A stretch of 64,000 bases of DNA from Artocarpus heterophyllus. Lineage: Eukaryota > Streptophyta > Magnoliopsida > Rosales > Moraceae. Shown here piece after piece: positions 1 to 11,155 of the stretch (within the stretch, counting starts at the first letter, position 1; each line of letters starts with the position of its first letter). The stretch is taken from NCBI GenBank assembly GCA_025403435.1, contig CM046333.1, forward strand, positions 31,827,521 through 31,891,520. Direction: 5' to 3'. The notes beneath the pieces are model-generated. The model searched no databases. It saw nothing but the letters and a program-made list of their open reading frames with translations, and was not told the DNA's origin. The translations under genes and the position numbers were made by a program.

Positions 1-545
1 CTCCATGGTCATCATTTTCCTCTCCACCTCCATCATCTTTTCCACCGATGATCACCCTCTAGAAAGTGATTCAACCACCATGAAAAATCTATAACCACCA
101 TATCCACTAAGCTAAAACCCCCTACATCACCATCTCAACCCTTCAAAAATCGCCTCAAGGGGTTCCATAAATCCCACTACCGGCCCCACACGACCACAGG
201 AAGGGAACTCCATGACCCAAATCATCAACTACCCTTTGCTAGAAACCCAAGAACTCTATGGATTCTTGAGAGCTTCGAGAACACTCAAAACCCAAACACT
301 ACCTCATTTGAACCCAAAAATGCCATGCAATCTTGTCCAAACTACATTTTTTGCATGACCCAAATAAGCCCTATAAAAAGAAAGACCAAAACCACCATAA
401 AAAATTTGCCACCTTTTCTCTCTTTAAACTTTCTTTATTTAAGTGTTAAACTACCGCACTCGTTAGAGACAATACTTACTCTCTTTAGAAACTGTTCCAC
501 TCGAGAGACCATTGGCCCTCAATATTTCACTCAAACTTAATAGGC
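1..545. repeat. Dispersed repeat family R1, copy 1 (cut by window edge)
   Basis: Non-coding, C- and A-rich stretch that matches 4640-5215 phrase by phrase: contexts such as 'aaaacccaaacactacctc' and 'aaaacccatacactacctc', 'agaaactgttcca', and 'atttcactcaa' recur in the same order in both. The second copy has a TATA-like 'cctataaatag' about 75 bp upstream, so both may be the transcribed part of an LTR. No convincing reading frame is present. The element class is inferred; the homology between the two copies is seen directly. Confidence 0.5.
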
Positions 546-955
546 TTATTTTTATCATGAAAGACATAGGAATATCCTCCATAATTGCTCATGTTCTTTT
601 CCTACACCACTACCGCGCTTGAGGATCTTCTTCGATGAAGTTTTCATCTTCAATGGATTAAAGATCGCAACAGGTTTCTCCCTTGGACTGTTACCTAGGT
701 TTAGCCATAGCGTAGTCGAGGGTTACCGTAATACGTTCCTAGAATATGCCAGAACAATTATCAACTTCCATCACTCGACGTGCTACCACCTCAGCTCTTG
801 ATAGACAAAGCTTTCGAGCTAATCAAAAGAGGCGACGAAGTCTCTATCCTCTATATGTGAAGGCTCGTCGTGAAAGAGCCCCAACAATACTTATTCTTTC
901 ATTTAAATCATCCACTTTGATAATCATTTATGTGTCATCTTAATCCTGAAGTGAA
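546..955. other. No gene seen
   Basis: Low-complexity intergenic DNA. Short open frames exist but match no family I recognise. Confidence 0.4.
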
Positions 956-2469
956 TTCATAACTCCATGCTTATAGCTAGTATCTTTTGATATGCTAAAT
1001 GTAGGAGATCTGATGAACAAAGGCTTAATTGTCAATATATGTTCAAGATGCAATCGATATTCGATAAAAGCATAATGTACAGACACAGAATCCATAGCTC
1101 TCTAACAAAGGGTCATTATTACCTTTCAAAGACATTATTCAAGTATTAAAAAATATAAGAAGGCCTCGGTCATCTGGATACATTTTGTAATCAGATGATA
1201 TTCAGTTTGTATGTGTTACAAAAGGAAGGAATTTTGCAATAGTTAAATAATGAAAATTTCAGATAAGATAATTAAAAAGTAAAATGGTACTAAGTCCTTC
1301 ATCCTATTATGGATAATCCATGGGGATACACATAATATGATAGGTCATGGATAAGACTTATATGTCAAGAGTTTCATAATACAATACATTATCAATAGTG
1401 CAACTTTGGGACTACAATAGAGTGATATTGAAGTTTATAATTAAACGGATAATTAATTAGAGATTAATTTATCTGTTATCATTAGAGCTTGATAGTTGAT
1501 AATATGTATCCATTGGGTCTTAATGCTAGCTCAATAACTTCTTTATGATAGATCGGGTGAATGTAAATTACCACGGTTAAGACAAAAGTATACACGAGTG
1601 GGGCCATCGGATTTGATGGGTTTGTGGGCCACAGTTCTATTGGACTGATAGTAGGTTTAGGCCTACTAGGGTAGGTGCCACATCAGTTATTTTTTGAAGA
1701 ATTAATTATTTAATTAGTTTTGAAAAATAATCATTCAAATTGATAATCGAGATTTTAGATAATTAATTATTTAAATTTGGTATTTGAATAATCAATTTAA
1801 ATCCTAGTTAAATTTGAATCATGGTTAATTTTTCACAATTATTTAAATTGGATTAATATTTTAAATAATGAAATTCTAATTTAAATTGGAATTATTTAAA
1901 TTAGAATATCTTAGATGATGCATATAATTACATAACCTTACCTTGTAATTGGCTAGAAATTTTAAATTCCCAAGTTAGTGGGTGGCATGTACAAGCAGAT
2001 GGAGATCCTCTATGTGGCATGTTCAATTTCAAGGGTAGGAGAAAGAAAATTATCTCTTAATTCTAATAGACTTCTGACTCCTCCTTCTACTTCTATAATT
2101 AGAGACCTAGAGTCTTCATTTATTCTAAGACGGTCTAAATGTAACTTAGAGAGTAGAGCTTAGATTATTCATCTGTAATAATCTTAGTTCCTCAACAATA
2201 CTTAAGTAGTTGGAAGGGGAGTAGTTGTGGTGCAGATTTGTTGAGTTGTGCATATACACATAACTATCTGAAAGAAAAGAATAACATTGAAAATCTAATG
2301 GTAGAGATTCCTTCTTAAAAATTGTTCGGTCAGAAGTATTGTTTTTGGTCTTTAACTGGTACGTTAAATTAGATTTGATTTATTATTTATAGAATCATGA
2401 GTTAGTTTCTTGGTGATTAAATAAAAATTTTTAAAATTCTATTGTGTCATCAAACTAATTTTTCCAACA
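956..2469 (+). mobile_element. Copia-type LTR remnant (plus)
   Basis: The sequence ends in 'tttttccaaca', after a 'ttttaaaattctattg' stretch that closely matches the end of the LTR at 47046-48962. Shared landmarks along its length include 'agagcttgatagttgataat' followed by 'gctagctca' (1486-1532) and 'gttggaagg' near 2210. The left end is not defined and no TGTT start is seen. No gag-pol sequence is attached, so this is a solo or truncated LTR. Orientation follows from the AACA terminus at 2469. Confidence 0.5.
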
Positions 2470-3689
2470 CAAGTATATTTATGTTTAGAGCAATTAAGAA
2501 GTATCAAGTACAATGAATATAAAAAAATAGATTTATAGTGTTAATATTAGTGGAAATTAATATTTTTAGTGTATCTTAAGTATAAATTACCAATTGTATG
2601 AGTAGTTAAAGTTAATTAAGTTTATATTAATATTGTTCATTATTGAAAATCGAGTTTATTGGCTTCATATTAGTCATAATAAATTTTAATTAGTGTGTAA
2701 TAAGTTACTAATCTATATAATTTATGTAACGTATATATCATGACAAAGTTTTAGTAAACTTCACCTTGCATGGCACTATTGCACACTATTAGATGGTAAA
2801 AAGTATGCACTATATGTAACTAGTATGACAATGTCATGAAAAATAGAGGAATCACTCGCTTTAAGTTTCATTTAGCTGAAATTAATCTTAAAAAATAGTA
2901 AACAATGTCCTAATATGTTTAACCTAAAGTACGAAAAGAAATATTAAATTGATAAGGAAAAACAAGATGTAGCAAAAAAAAAAAAAGAAATAAGTTATCA
3001 TATTTAAAGACATAAGTGAGGAGCTATGAGAAATTTAAGGGTATCACAATAATTCAAATGATTCAAATGAGAAATATGATGAATATATATGTGTATATAT
3101 ATACCCAATAAATATGCATAATATCATTATTGAAATGTATGGTAGAAGAAATAGGTAAGGAAAATTAATTGCATTGACAATAGTTTATTTATGAAGACTG
3201 AAAGAAATATATGATGGAAAAGTATAATCTTTATTGGCCTCTAGATACAACATTGTATAAGTATCTCATGTTCAAGGATATTAAAAAAAAGTGCGAATAA
3301 CAAGTATTAGGACAAGCTAGAAGAAACTAGATTTGCAACAAATTATATTACCCTCAATTACGAAGTTAAGAGAATTTCAGTTTGAAATGGTTATTAGACT
3401 TGTTTGAAGTAGCAGACAAGCTAGATGACGATGATGATGTTGGATTTGATGCTCTAAAAGATATTGTACATGTTGTTGATTAATTAAATAAAATGACATT
3501 ATATTTGTTTTTGTTGCTTATGTGTCTTGTGAATACTTTAATAAACATCAAGAAATTCTCATGATTATTAATGTGACTATAAATTTAGCATATACTTGTT
3601 GTGCATGAGGATTAAATTTATAAATAATAATTTAAATAGTCTATAATAATTAATTAAAGTTTGGGGTCTTTAATTAAATATTACAAGTG
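2470..3689. other. AT-rich intergenic DNA with a short acidic frame
   Basis: There is no recognisable gene. An open stretch at 3400-3483 (plus) encodes a short acidic tail containing five consecutive Asp and ends in TAA. An upstream frame needs a shift to join it. It could be the end of a decayed transposase exon, but no family signature is visible. Confidence 0.3.
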
Positions 3690-4639
3690 TGGTCCAATCC
3701 CATTAAGAATGAAGTAGTCTTGTCGGGGCTATTAATATGGAAACATTAGATTGGAGGTACTCTAAATAATGAAATTATATAGGGTTCGATAAGATAAATT
3801 ACGAATCTCTAAAATCTTTTGTTATAAATAGAGTATTCAAATTTATCACAATGATGATTGTTGATTCCTATTTTTTCACAAGGCATAACCCAACCCATAT
3901 CTCATGATATGGCCCAAGGTAAGATGCGTGGAACCAGCCCACGTTCTAGGGTCTTTTAAGTGGGCCGTAGTTTAGAAGGCCAAGGAACGTGAACGGGCCC
4001 ATTTTATTTGGTCCAATTAAACTTTCAACCTACTTAGAAGGTTTTAAGTCTAACTAGAATTAGAATAAAATAGGTATGGAGGAATTTAGAGTAGAACATA
4101 GGCAAACAACCCATCCCAAAAGCCTTAGCCCAATACTAGGAAAAGTCCATTTAGCCCACTTGACACATCAGCCTGCCAACTCATTTGCTAGGTCAGCTTA
4201 GCAGTCCACCCAAGGGAACCCCATGACAAGGCCATGTGACTCTTGCTATGAGAGACAAAATACCCCTTTTACCAAAGCAAGTCAATGGGAAGTCTAAGTC
4301 AATTACCTGACCCATGCCCAAAATGGTAAGACAAAGCCTTCACATTTTAGACCCCTCTATGGCAAGCCACTCGAAGTAGACTTGCTAGGCTGGCTAAGCA
4401 CTACAACACCTACCACCCTTATATTATATTCCTGCCCAAATTTATAGGTTACAAGGAAACTATTCTCATGGTAGGAAACTTCCTTTTTTGGCTTCTCCTG
4501 TGGAACTTTCTCCAACTAGACACTCAAAGTGGAAAACCCTTAACCGGACTAGAGCTCCTTCTTCTCCCTATAAATAGCCCTATTGCGACCGTCAAAGGAG
4601 GCCAATGCCACCCTTAGCCATTCAAACTACCAAAGCCAA
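3690..4639 (+). mobile_element. LTR-like promoter region upstream of repeat R1 copy 2
   Basis: Two TATA-like sites, 'ttataaatagag' near 3822 and 'cctataaatag' near 4567, lie in non-coding sequence, the second just upstream of R1 copy 2. The arrangement suggests LTR U3/R sequence, but the LTR ends could not be found, so the class is inferred. Confidence 0.3.
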
Positions 4640-5215
4640 ACCAAGGGGAAAACACCTCAAACTCCATGGCCACGATTCCTTCCTTACACCTGTACTACCT
4701 CTTCCACCATAAAACACCATAGTCACCACCTCCTTTAGGTTCTAACCACCACATAACCATTTTAACCTTTCCTAACCTATCTCAAAGCACCCGTAAACAC
4801 TATCACCAATCTCAAATTGTCAAGGAAGAATAATACCATGACCTGAATTAGCCGCCTTCATTTTCCAAAAACTCAAAACTCTATATTTTTGGATAACCTC
4901 AAAAGAGATCAAAACCCATACACTACCTCTCTTGAACACAAGAATGCCACAAGACTCCATCAAAATCACATCCTTTAATAGCCCAAAGGAAGCTCATAGT
5001 CAAGAAATACTAAAACCACCATTAAAAATTCACCATATTTTCTCCCTCTAAACGTTCTCTCTTTAAGTGTCAAACTACCCCACCTATCAAGGACCCTCCC
5101 TCTAGAAACTGTTCCAGCCATTTAAGGCCCTCTCTTAGGAAGCTATTCTACCCATAAGACCAACAAATCCTACTATTTCACTCAAGCATCATTTCAAATC
5201 TGTATGGACACACTC
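4640..5215. repeat. Dispersed repeat family R1, copy 2
   Basis: Homologous to 1-545 in the same orientation over its whole length, with many substitutions and small indels. It contains no open frame of note. It begins about 75 bp after a TATA-like box. Confidence 0.5.
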
Positions 5216-5239
5216 TCATCGCTAAGGATATAGGAAAAT

Positions 5240-7190
5240 CTTTTGGTTTGTGGGCTCAAAAATCATGAAAAACATAGTAGAATAGAGTTCTAAAATTTTT
5301 CATAAACTTTCAAGATCTTACTCATGATGCTATATACAATAACTGAATAAACCACAAACTTACAAGTTTGCAATAGCTTTGGATGATCAAGCATTCCAAA
5401 GCCTTTAGATTTTCCTTGCTATTATCCTCTCTTTGGATCAACTGGTGTGTGGGCATTAGTGATATCTATTGGATAATCTCCTTCCAACCTTTATCTATAG
5501 AGGTTTCTTAAACTCTAAAGGGGAGACCTTTAAGAACACTAGATGGAGGCCATAGAAAAATCTATTGAAAATAGAACCTCCAAGGTCTATTTATAGATAT
5601 AGATAGAGGTTTGGAAATTTGAAACAGAATCCTTCTAGGATTCTCTACAAATCACACCTACTCCAGCTGTGGTGAGCGTGATCTTCCTTCTTCCAATGGT
5701 GGTGTGACACATGTCTTCACAACCTTCAACTGTGTGATTCTATATATCTAATTTTAGTTCAAACTGAGATTTTATTTATTTTAACTTTTAAAATAAATAT
5801 CTTTCATGATTTTCTTAATTATATAAATTATCCTATAATTCAAATAATTATCTGCATAATCTATTTCAACTCTTGAAAAAATTTCTTCTCTGTAACAAGA
5901 TAACAAATAGATTACATAAATATCATGTGATCTATTTGTTTCCTAAAATCATGGAGTGGTGCCACATAGACTCCCAGAGCTCCAATATGTGGCGTCATAT
6001 ATAGTCCTGATGGACTGCTGCGCGAAATTACAATTTTGCCTCTGTTGAAAAAATTTATTCAAACAAATTTCCATTGATCCATCTAAAAGAATATTATAGA
6101 GTTAGCAAGGGGACCCAATTGACATATATAATCTAAGCTCCAATAATTATTTATAATTTAATTATCTTATAATTAAGTTAATAATTATTAACGCTGGTTT
6201 GTACTACTATCAGAAACTGAGGTTACACTCTTAAATTATATACAAAATTATAAGGAATCTAAAAAATAAATGTCGTTGACAAGGTCATCCATTGATAAAA
6301 TCATTTTCTATGTGATAATACCCTCCATTATAATATTCATAATAAGAGTTTGGTTTATAGATTTTTGTATAATCTCTTTAATTACATCTTTGACCATGGG
6401 TTCTGTTAACACTCTGTTGGGCGACCTATTTATGAACAAATCATAAATGAGGATTTGAATAATATTTGATATCCCATATCAAATAGCGAATACTCTTCAC
6501 CCAAGTTCCCGAACTAATATTCATAGGAATATTATCTCTTCATCCTATAAGAGCTGCGGATTCCATATATGTAAATAGTGTTCCTAGCTACCTATATTAG
6601 TATGTTTCTAATATATTGAGGTACAGATCATGGATGTTACAGATCTCACTTATTGGCAGTCAAAAGATATAGTAAATAGATGTGAGTCCATTAATCACCT
6701 TGGGATTAAGGTGAGATCCATAAAATGATCAAAGTAATAGAATTCTAATTTCTTGTCACAAAATTACACGAGAACTTAAATTCTATCCATGTCTTCTAAA
6801 CATACTGACGTCTCTATCTATTAATCATCACTATTACTATGATCCGAATAAAATCAGTCTACCAAGCTGGGAATAGATGACATCACTATCTTAAGCAAGA
6901 TAAAGTGTCCAACTTTATCTACTGATTGTAAACCAAAGTTTATACTAAGTGCACATAATCATATCCTCTATAATATAAACACTTCACATACATGATTATG
7001 TACTTTAACAAGTATTGGATCCTTGTTGAGATTTGTATATGTGTGTGTGTGTGTGTGTTTAACAAGATATCCATATAGGAGAATAAAAGAAATCTATCTT
7101 ATTAATCATGCAATACTTTACATCTTATAATCCAATAAAATCCTCCATAATTTATTAGACTCCTATTTATGACATTATGTTTTTTTTACT
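5240..7190 (-). mobile_element. Copia-type LTR remnant (minus)
   Basis: Read on the minus strand, this has the same landmarks as the LTR at 47046-48962: 'ggttggaaggagatta' (plus-strand complement near 5480-5495) and the 'aggagcttgacc'-like and 'gggtccc' phrases (complement near 6105-6160). It is therefore an inverted family member. Neither terminus shows a clean TG...CA boundary, and no internal coding region is attached. Confidence 0.45.
7041..7058. repeat. (GT)9 microsatellite
   Basis: Nine uninterrupted GT units inside the minus-strand copia-type LTR. Confidence 0.9.
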
Positions 7191-7730
7191 TGCTTAGTAA
7201 AATGTGTCTAAAGATGGATTAAAACTTTGCATCTTAGAAATATAATGGAAGAAATGACTAGAAATGATAATATACAGATATAGAGTCCATTCCTTCCTAA
7301 TGGATGTTAGAAAAATAGTTTTCTTGAGTGATGATTCAAGACTTAAACAGTAAAGCGCTCATTCATGATAAGATTATAAATTAACTGTTCATTAGAGAAT
7401 CACTGAAACTTAGGGATATAGAAGATAAGAAAGGCAAATGAAAATTGAACCTAGCTTTTATAATAAAATATTTATAAAGGATTGACTTATATGTAATGAT
7501 TATATAGATGGACTACTCATTATTTTTTTGAGTAATTATTACTACAATTTAAAGAGTGTAGTTTCTAGTTTTTAATGGAGTAACACTGAAATTAATAAAT
7601 TTGACATATTAATTAAAGAGATTAATTAATTTTTGAATTTATTAGAGCTTGAATTATAAGTCTATAGGTCCCCAATGCCACCTCTGTAATGTTGTATTAG
7701 ATTAAGAATGAAAGCATAGAATGAATTATA
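7191..7730 (+). mobile_element. Partial copia-type LTR (plus)
   Basis: Fragmentary similarity to the middle of 956-2469, including 'ttattagagcttgaattata' followed by 'aggtcccc' near 7640-7675. It adjoins the inverted member at 5240-7190, so LTR pieces of one family lie back to back here. Ends are undefined. Confidence 0.35.
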
Positions 7731-8308
7731 TGTAATTTGAAATCATTGAAGTCTACATTAATTATATCACACTAAAAATATTAATATGACATAAAAAATG
7801 TTCTCAGCGATATATAATATGATGTAAAAAATATGTCACATTTAACTAAGCAATAATTAATTATATTTAAACAATAATATATTTTAATTTTGTGTAACAT
7901 ATGTGTGGTAGGACCACACTATGCCTATGACAACATTGACACAAAATTAATTAATTAAAAATTAGATCTAAATAGAAATTATATAGTATATCATATATAT
8001 GTATATGGAAGTGCCAAGCCTAAGTGTACTTCCTTCACATGTCTGCTTCGGAGATTTTTTTTTTCCCTACTATAGGCATGTAGTTCACCCATTCAGGAGA
8101 TACGTTGATGGTTTTAAATTTTTAGAAAATTTAAAATTAATTAAAAAATAAGTAACTGTTCAGTTATAAAAAGTGTGGAGATAACAATTTTCACATACTT
8201 CATATTTCTGAGTCTCCAAAGAGAAACACTGAGAGTTCTATTTAAAAAAAGTTTTTTTTTTTTATTTCATTTGTTGAATACATGATAGAAGCAGAATTCC
8301 ATTGGGAT
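7731..8308. other. No gene seen
   Basis: AT-rich intergenic DNA with short A and T runs and no feature I can support. Confidence 0.4.
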
Positions 8309-8682
8309 GGAGGCTTAGCTTGGAAGATTGTAGTATCAAAGAGGGGGACGATAGGGTTGGAGGCAACAAGGTAGGGGGCCCAACGAGGGGCTAAGTGCAA
8401 CGAGAAGGGGGTTGGTGGGTGGTGTTAGACTCGAGGAAAGGAAGGCTGGCGGGGCTAGGCTTGATGGCCCGCCAGCCTTGATGGGCAGGGGTTAAGGTGG
8501 TGTTGGCGCGATGGGAATGGGGTTGGGCAGGGTTGGGCTTGACAGCAGTGGTGACAGGCTATGTTGGGCGGCCTGGTGGTCAAATCGTTGAAGGGATGCC
8601 AGCCATATGGAGGTCAGACAAAAGGTGGTTGCCAGCAGACAGAGGGGAGAGAGGGAGGCTTGGCTTGGAAGATTGTAGTATC
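8309..8682 (+). repeat. GC-rich block bounded by 29-bp direct repeats
   Basis: A 29-bp sequence at 8309-8337 recurs at 8654-8682 with one mismatch (aggcttagctt versus aggcttggctt). The 316 bp between them is G-rich and clearly unlike the AT-rich DNA on both sides. A perfect 12-bp stem, AAGGCTGGCGGG at 8442-8453 with its complement at 8468-8479, encloses a 14-nt loop. A 67-codon frame crosses the block but resembles no protein I know. It could be one full unit plus a partial unit of a 345-bp tandem repeat, or an insertion with a long target duplication. Confidence 0.6.
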
Positions 8683-11155
8683 TTTTTAATTTTATTTTAA
8701 GATTTCTAAAGTTTTATATTGGTTTTTTCTTTTTTATTTCTTAAAAATATTTTTTTCATTTATGTTTTTATAATTCTGTTATGATCTTTTAATCTTTTAT
8801 GAAAATAGAGCACTAAGGAAGAGTGGGAATTTATTGGGTTTTATTAAAATTAGTTAGTTTATGAAAAGTAACTATTTCTTTATAATTGTATTATTATTTT
8901 ATTAAAATTAATTAATTTTGGTTTTGTTTTAATCAATTTGTTTTAATTTTGTTGAGATTGAATTATGCTTTTAATTAGCATGTGTTGCCGTGATTACTTT
9001 GAAGAATTAATTTGCTGAGTTTTTTTAGAGTATATAATTTTAATCTTTGTATTTTATCTTATTTTGGATATAATTATCATCTTTGGAGAAAGAGAAAAAG
9101 AAAAACAAAAAAATATTTTATCTTCTATCAATGTGAAATTTATAATTACAAGTGTATACAAAATTATTTTAACTTATTTTTAATGTCAAAGAAAGGTAAA
9201 ATTGTCATTTCATGCCATACAAAAAATCAAAATCATTTTTTATGGATGGAAGGGCATTTTGGTATTTGAAAAAAATTAACATTCAAAATTAATGGTCAAC
9301 TCACAATCAACTAATAAAGGGGGTCTCCTTGTAATTTTTTTGAACAGTTAGGGGGTGCCAGTGTAATTAGTTTTGGCATAGTAGATATCAATGTGATTAG
9401 TTTGGTTACATTGGGTGGTAAAATATAATGGGTGTCTGTGTAATTTAACCTTAAAATTATATACCGATTTCCAATACACAAACTTTTGAGAAAATTTTAT
9501 TTGTCAACAGATCCATTTTTTGCGGCGTTTTCTAATAGAATTCCAACATATGATCCCTTGTGACATAACTAGAAAGTATTATTAACAGCAGCACTAAAAA
9601 AAAAATTAGGGATAATATTTTGTTAATGGGGATATAATAATATGTTTCAATTATTAAGTAGGGGGAAAGTTATAATTTTTTTTTATAAGTGAGGGGCAAA
9701 ATTGAAATTAATGGGGCATAACTAAAGTTTTACACAAAAGTTAGGGGGAAAAGTTGAATCTTTAAAATGTGAGTAGGAGCACGTGCCCCTGCTCGTATAT
9801 ATGTCTATCCACTCTTGAGCACAAGTATTAGTAGTATAGCAAAAATGTTTTCCTTATCATTAATATGTTTGCTCACAATTAATTGTGGCCTCGTGCAAAT
9901 TGATGACTATATCTTTGATGCACTTGCTAGTACCAGTATATTTAACAATTCTTAAATAAATAGTTATAAATAGTGCCAGACTATAAATTATCCTAAACCT
10001 ATGCCGAGGAATTGACGGTGATTCTCAAATATCATATAATAAAATGTGATACAATGAGATAGAACATGGTAGAAACAAAGAGACAAGAAATGTGTGACCT
10101 ACTCTCAATAGTCAAAGTGAACCCTTTCATTCCGAATTATAAATCAAATTTCCCCAAATAGCATTCAAAAATATGACTAGTCAAATAATAGCCAACTGCT
10201 CTACCACTAGGCCATTGAAGGACATGAGGTTAGGTATCATGAAGTTCAATTCCTGCTATCAACCCATGACAAATTTGAGCTCGAAGTAGCTCTCAAATAG
10301 GATCTAGTTTAGATGTGTAAAATCAAATTTTTTTTTTAATGTATGTGTATTCACCACAAACAAATGTGAATATGTCACTATGTATTCACTAAGATTATTT
10401 ATTAAGTTAGATAAATTAATAATATCCTATTTATAGGTTAATAATGCGAATAGATGAACAAACATACAAGTGCACATTAGCAATTAACATTCAATGATTA
10501 TATCTTAGCAAATGCATTATTCAAATCAAAATCGGAACCTACCTAATACTTTCCACTTGTTAAACATTCCTTTTAAATATTAAAAACACTTGAAGTTTAT
10601 AGACATTATTATGTTTGGCAGTTAATATTTATGGACCCCATAGTGTTATTATATCGTATTTGTAATGAGTATATAAAATATTATTGAAATTATAATCAAT
10701 ATATAAGTACAATGATTTCCTATCATATAAAATGCGAGATAATTTTCATATTCGATCAAAATGTGTTAATTTTATTATTAAATTAGTTCAAATTAAGCAA
10801 TATTCATTGTTTTTTGAAATTTCAAGAAGGGAAATTCCTCAAATACCCTTTTTTCCCAGCATTTGTAAGTCAAAACCTCAACTCTTTCTACATCCATATT
10901 TTCATCATTACTGATGATGACGATGATGATGATAGAAAGAAACAAAATGAAACATACCCCAGAAACCAATACGACGCAAACCCCTAGGAGACCTATGCCA
11001 ATATTAATAAGAACACCTTAAAAGGACATTTACAAGGGAAGACTTTAGGCCTCTAAAGCAATTTCAAAAAGATCTAAGCTTTTAAAGCAATGTTTGGTAT
11101 GAAATCCTGTTGACAATTGCTACACTAATTACACATGGGTAATAGAACAGAGCAT
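8683..11155. other. No gene seen; AT-rich, short GAT repeat
   Basis: Intergenic DNA 3' of the NPF gene. A short imperfect GAT/GAC run lies at about 10911-10934. Part of the NPF 3' UTR lies just left of 11156: this strip matches the region after the stop codon of the second NPF copy, for example around 'agtgtagcaatt'. Confidence 0.5.

Noticed and set aside
8497..8700. 67-codon frame in the GC-rich block
   Set aside because: Gly/Arg/Trp-rich from G-rich composition; no recognisable domain and it runs into the direct repeat.
10193..10220. A-box-like 'tggcctagtggtagagca' on the minus strand
   Set aside because: It looks like the start of a tRNA, but no B box or cloverleaf follows at the right distance.
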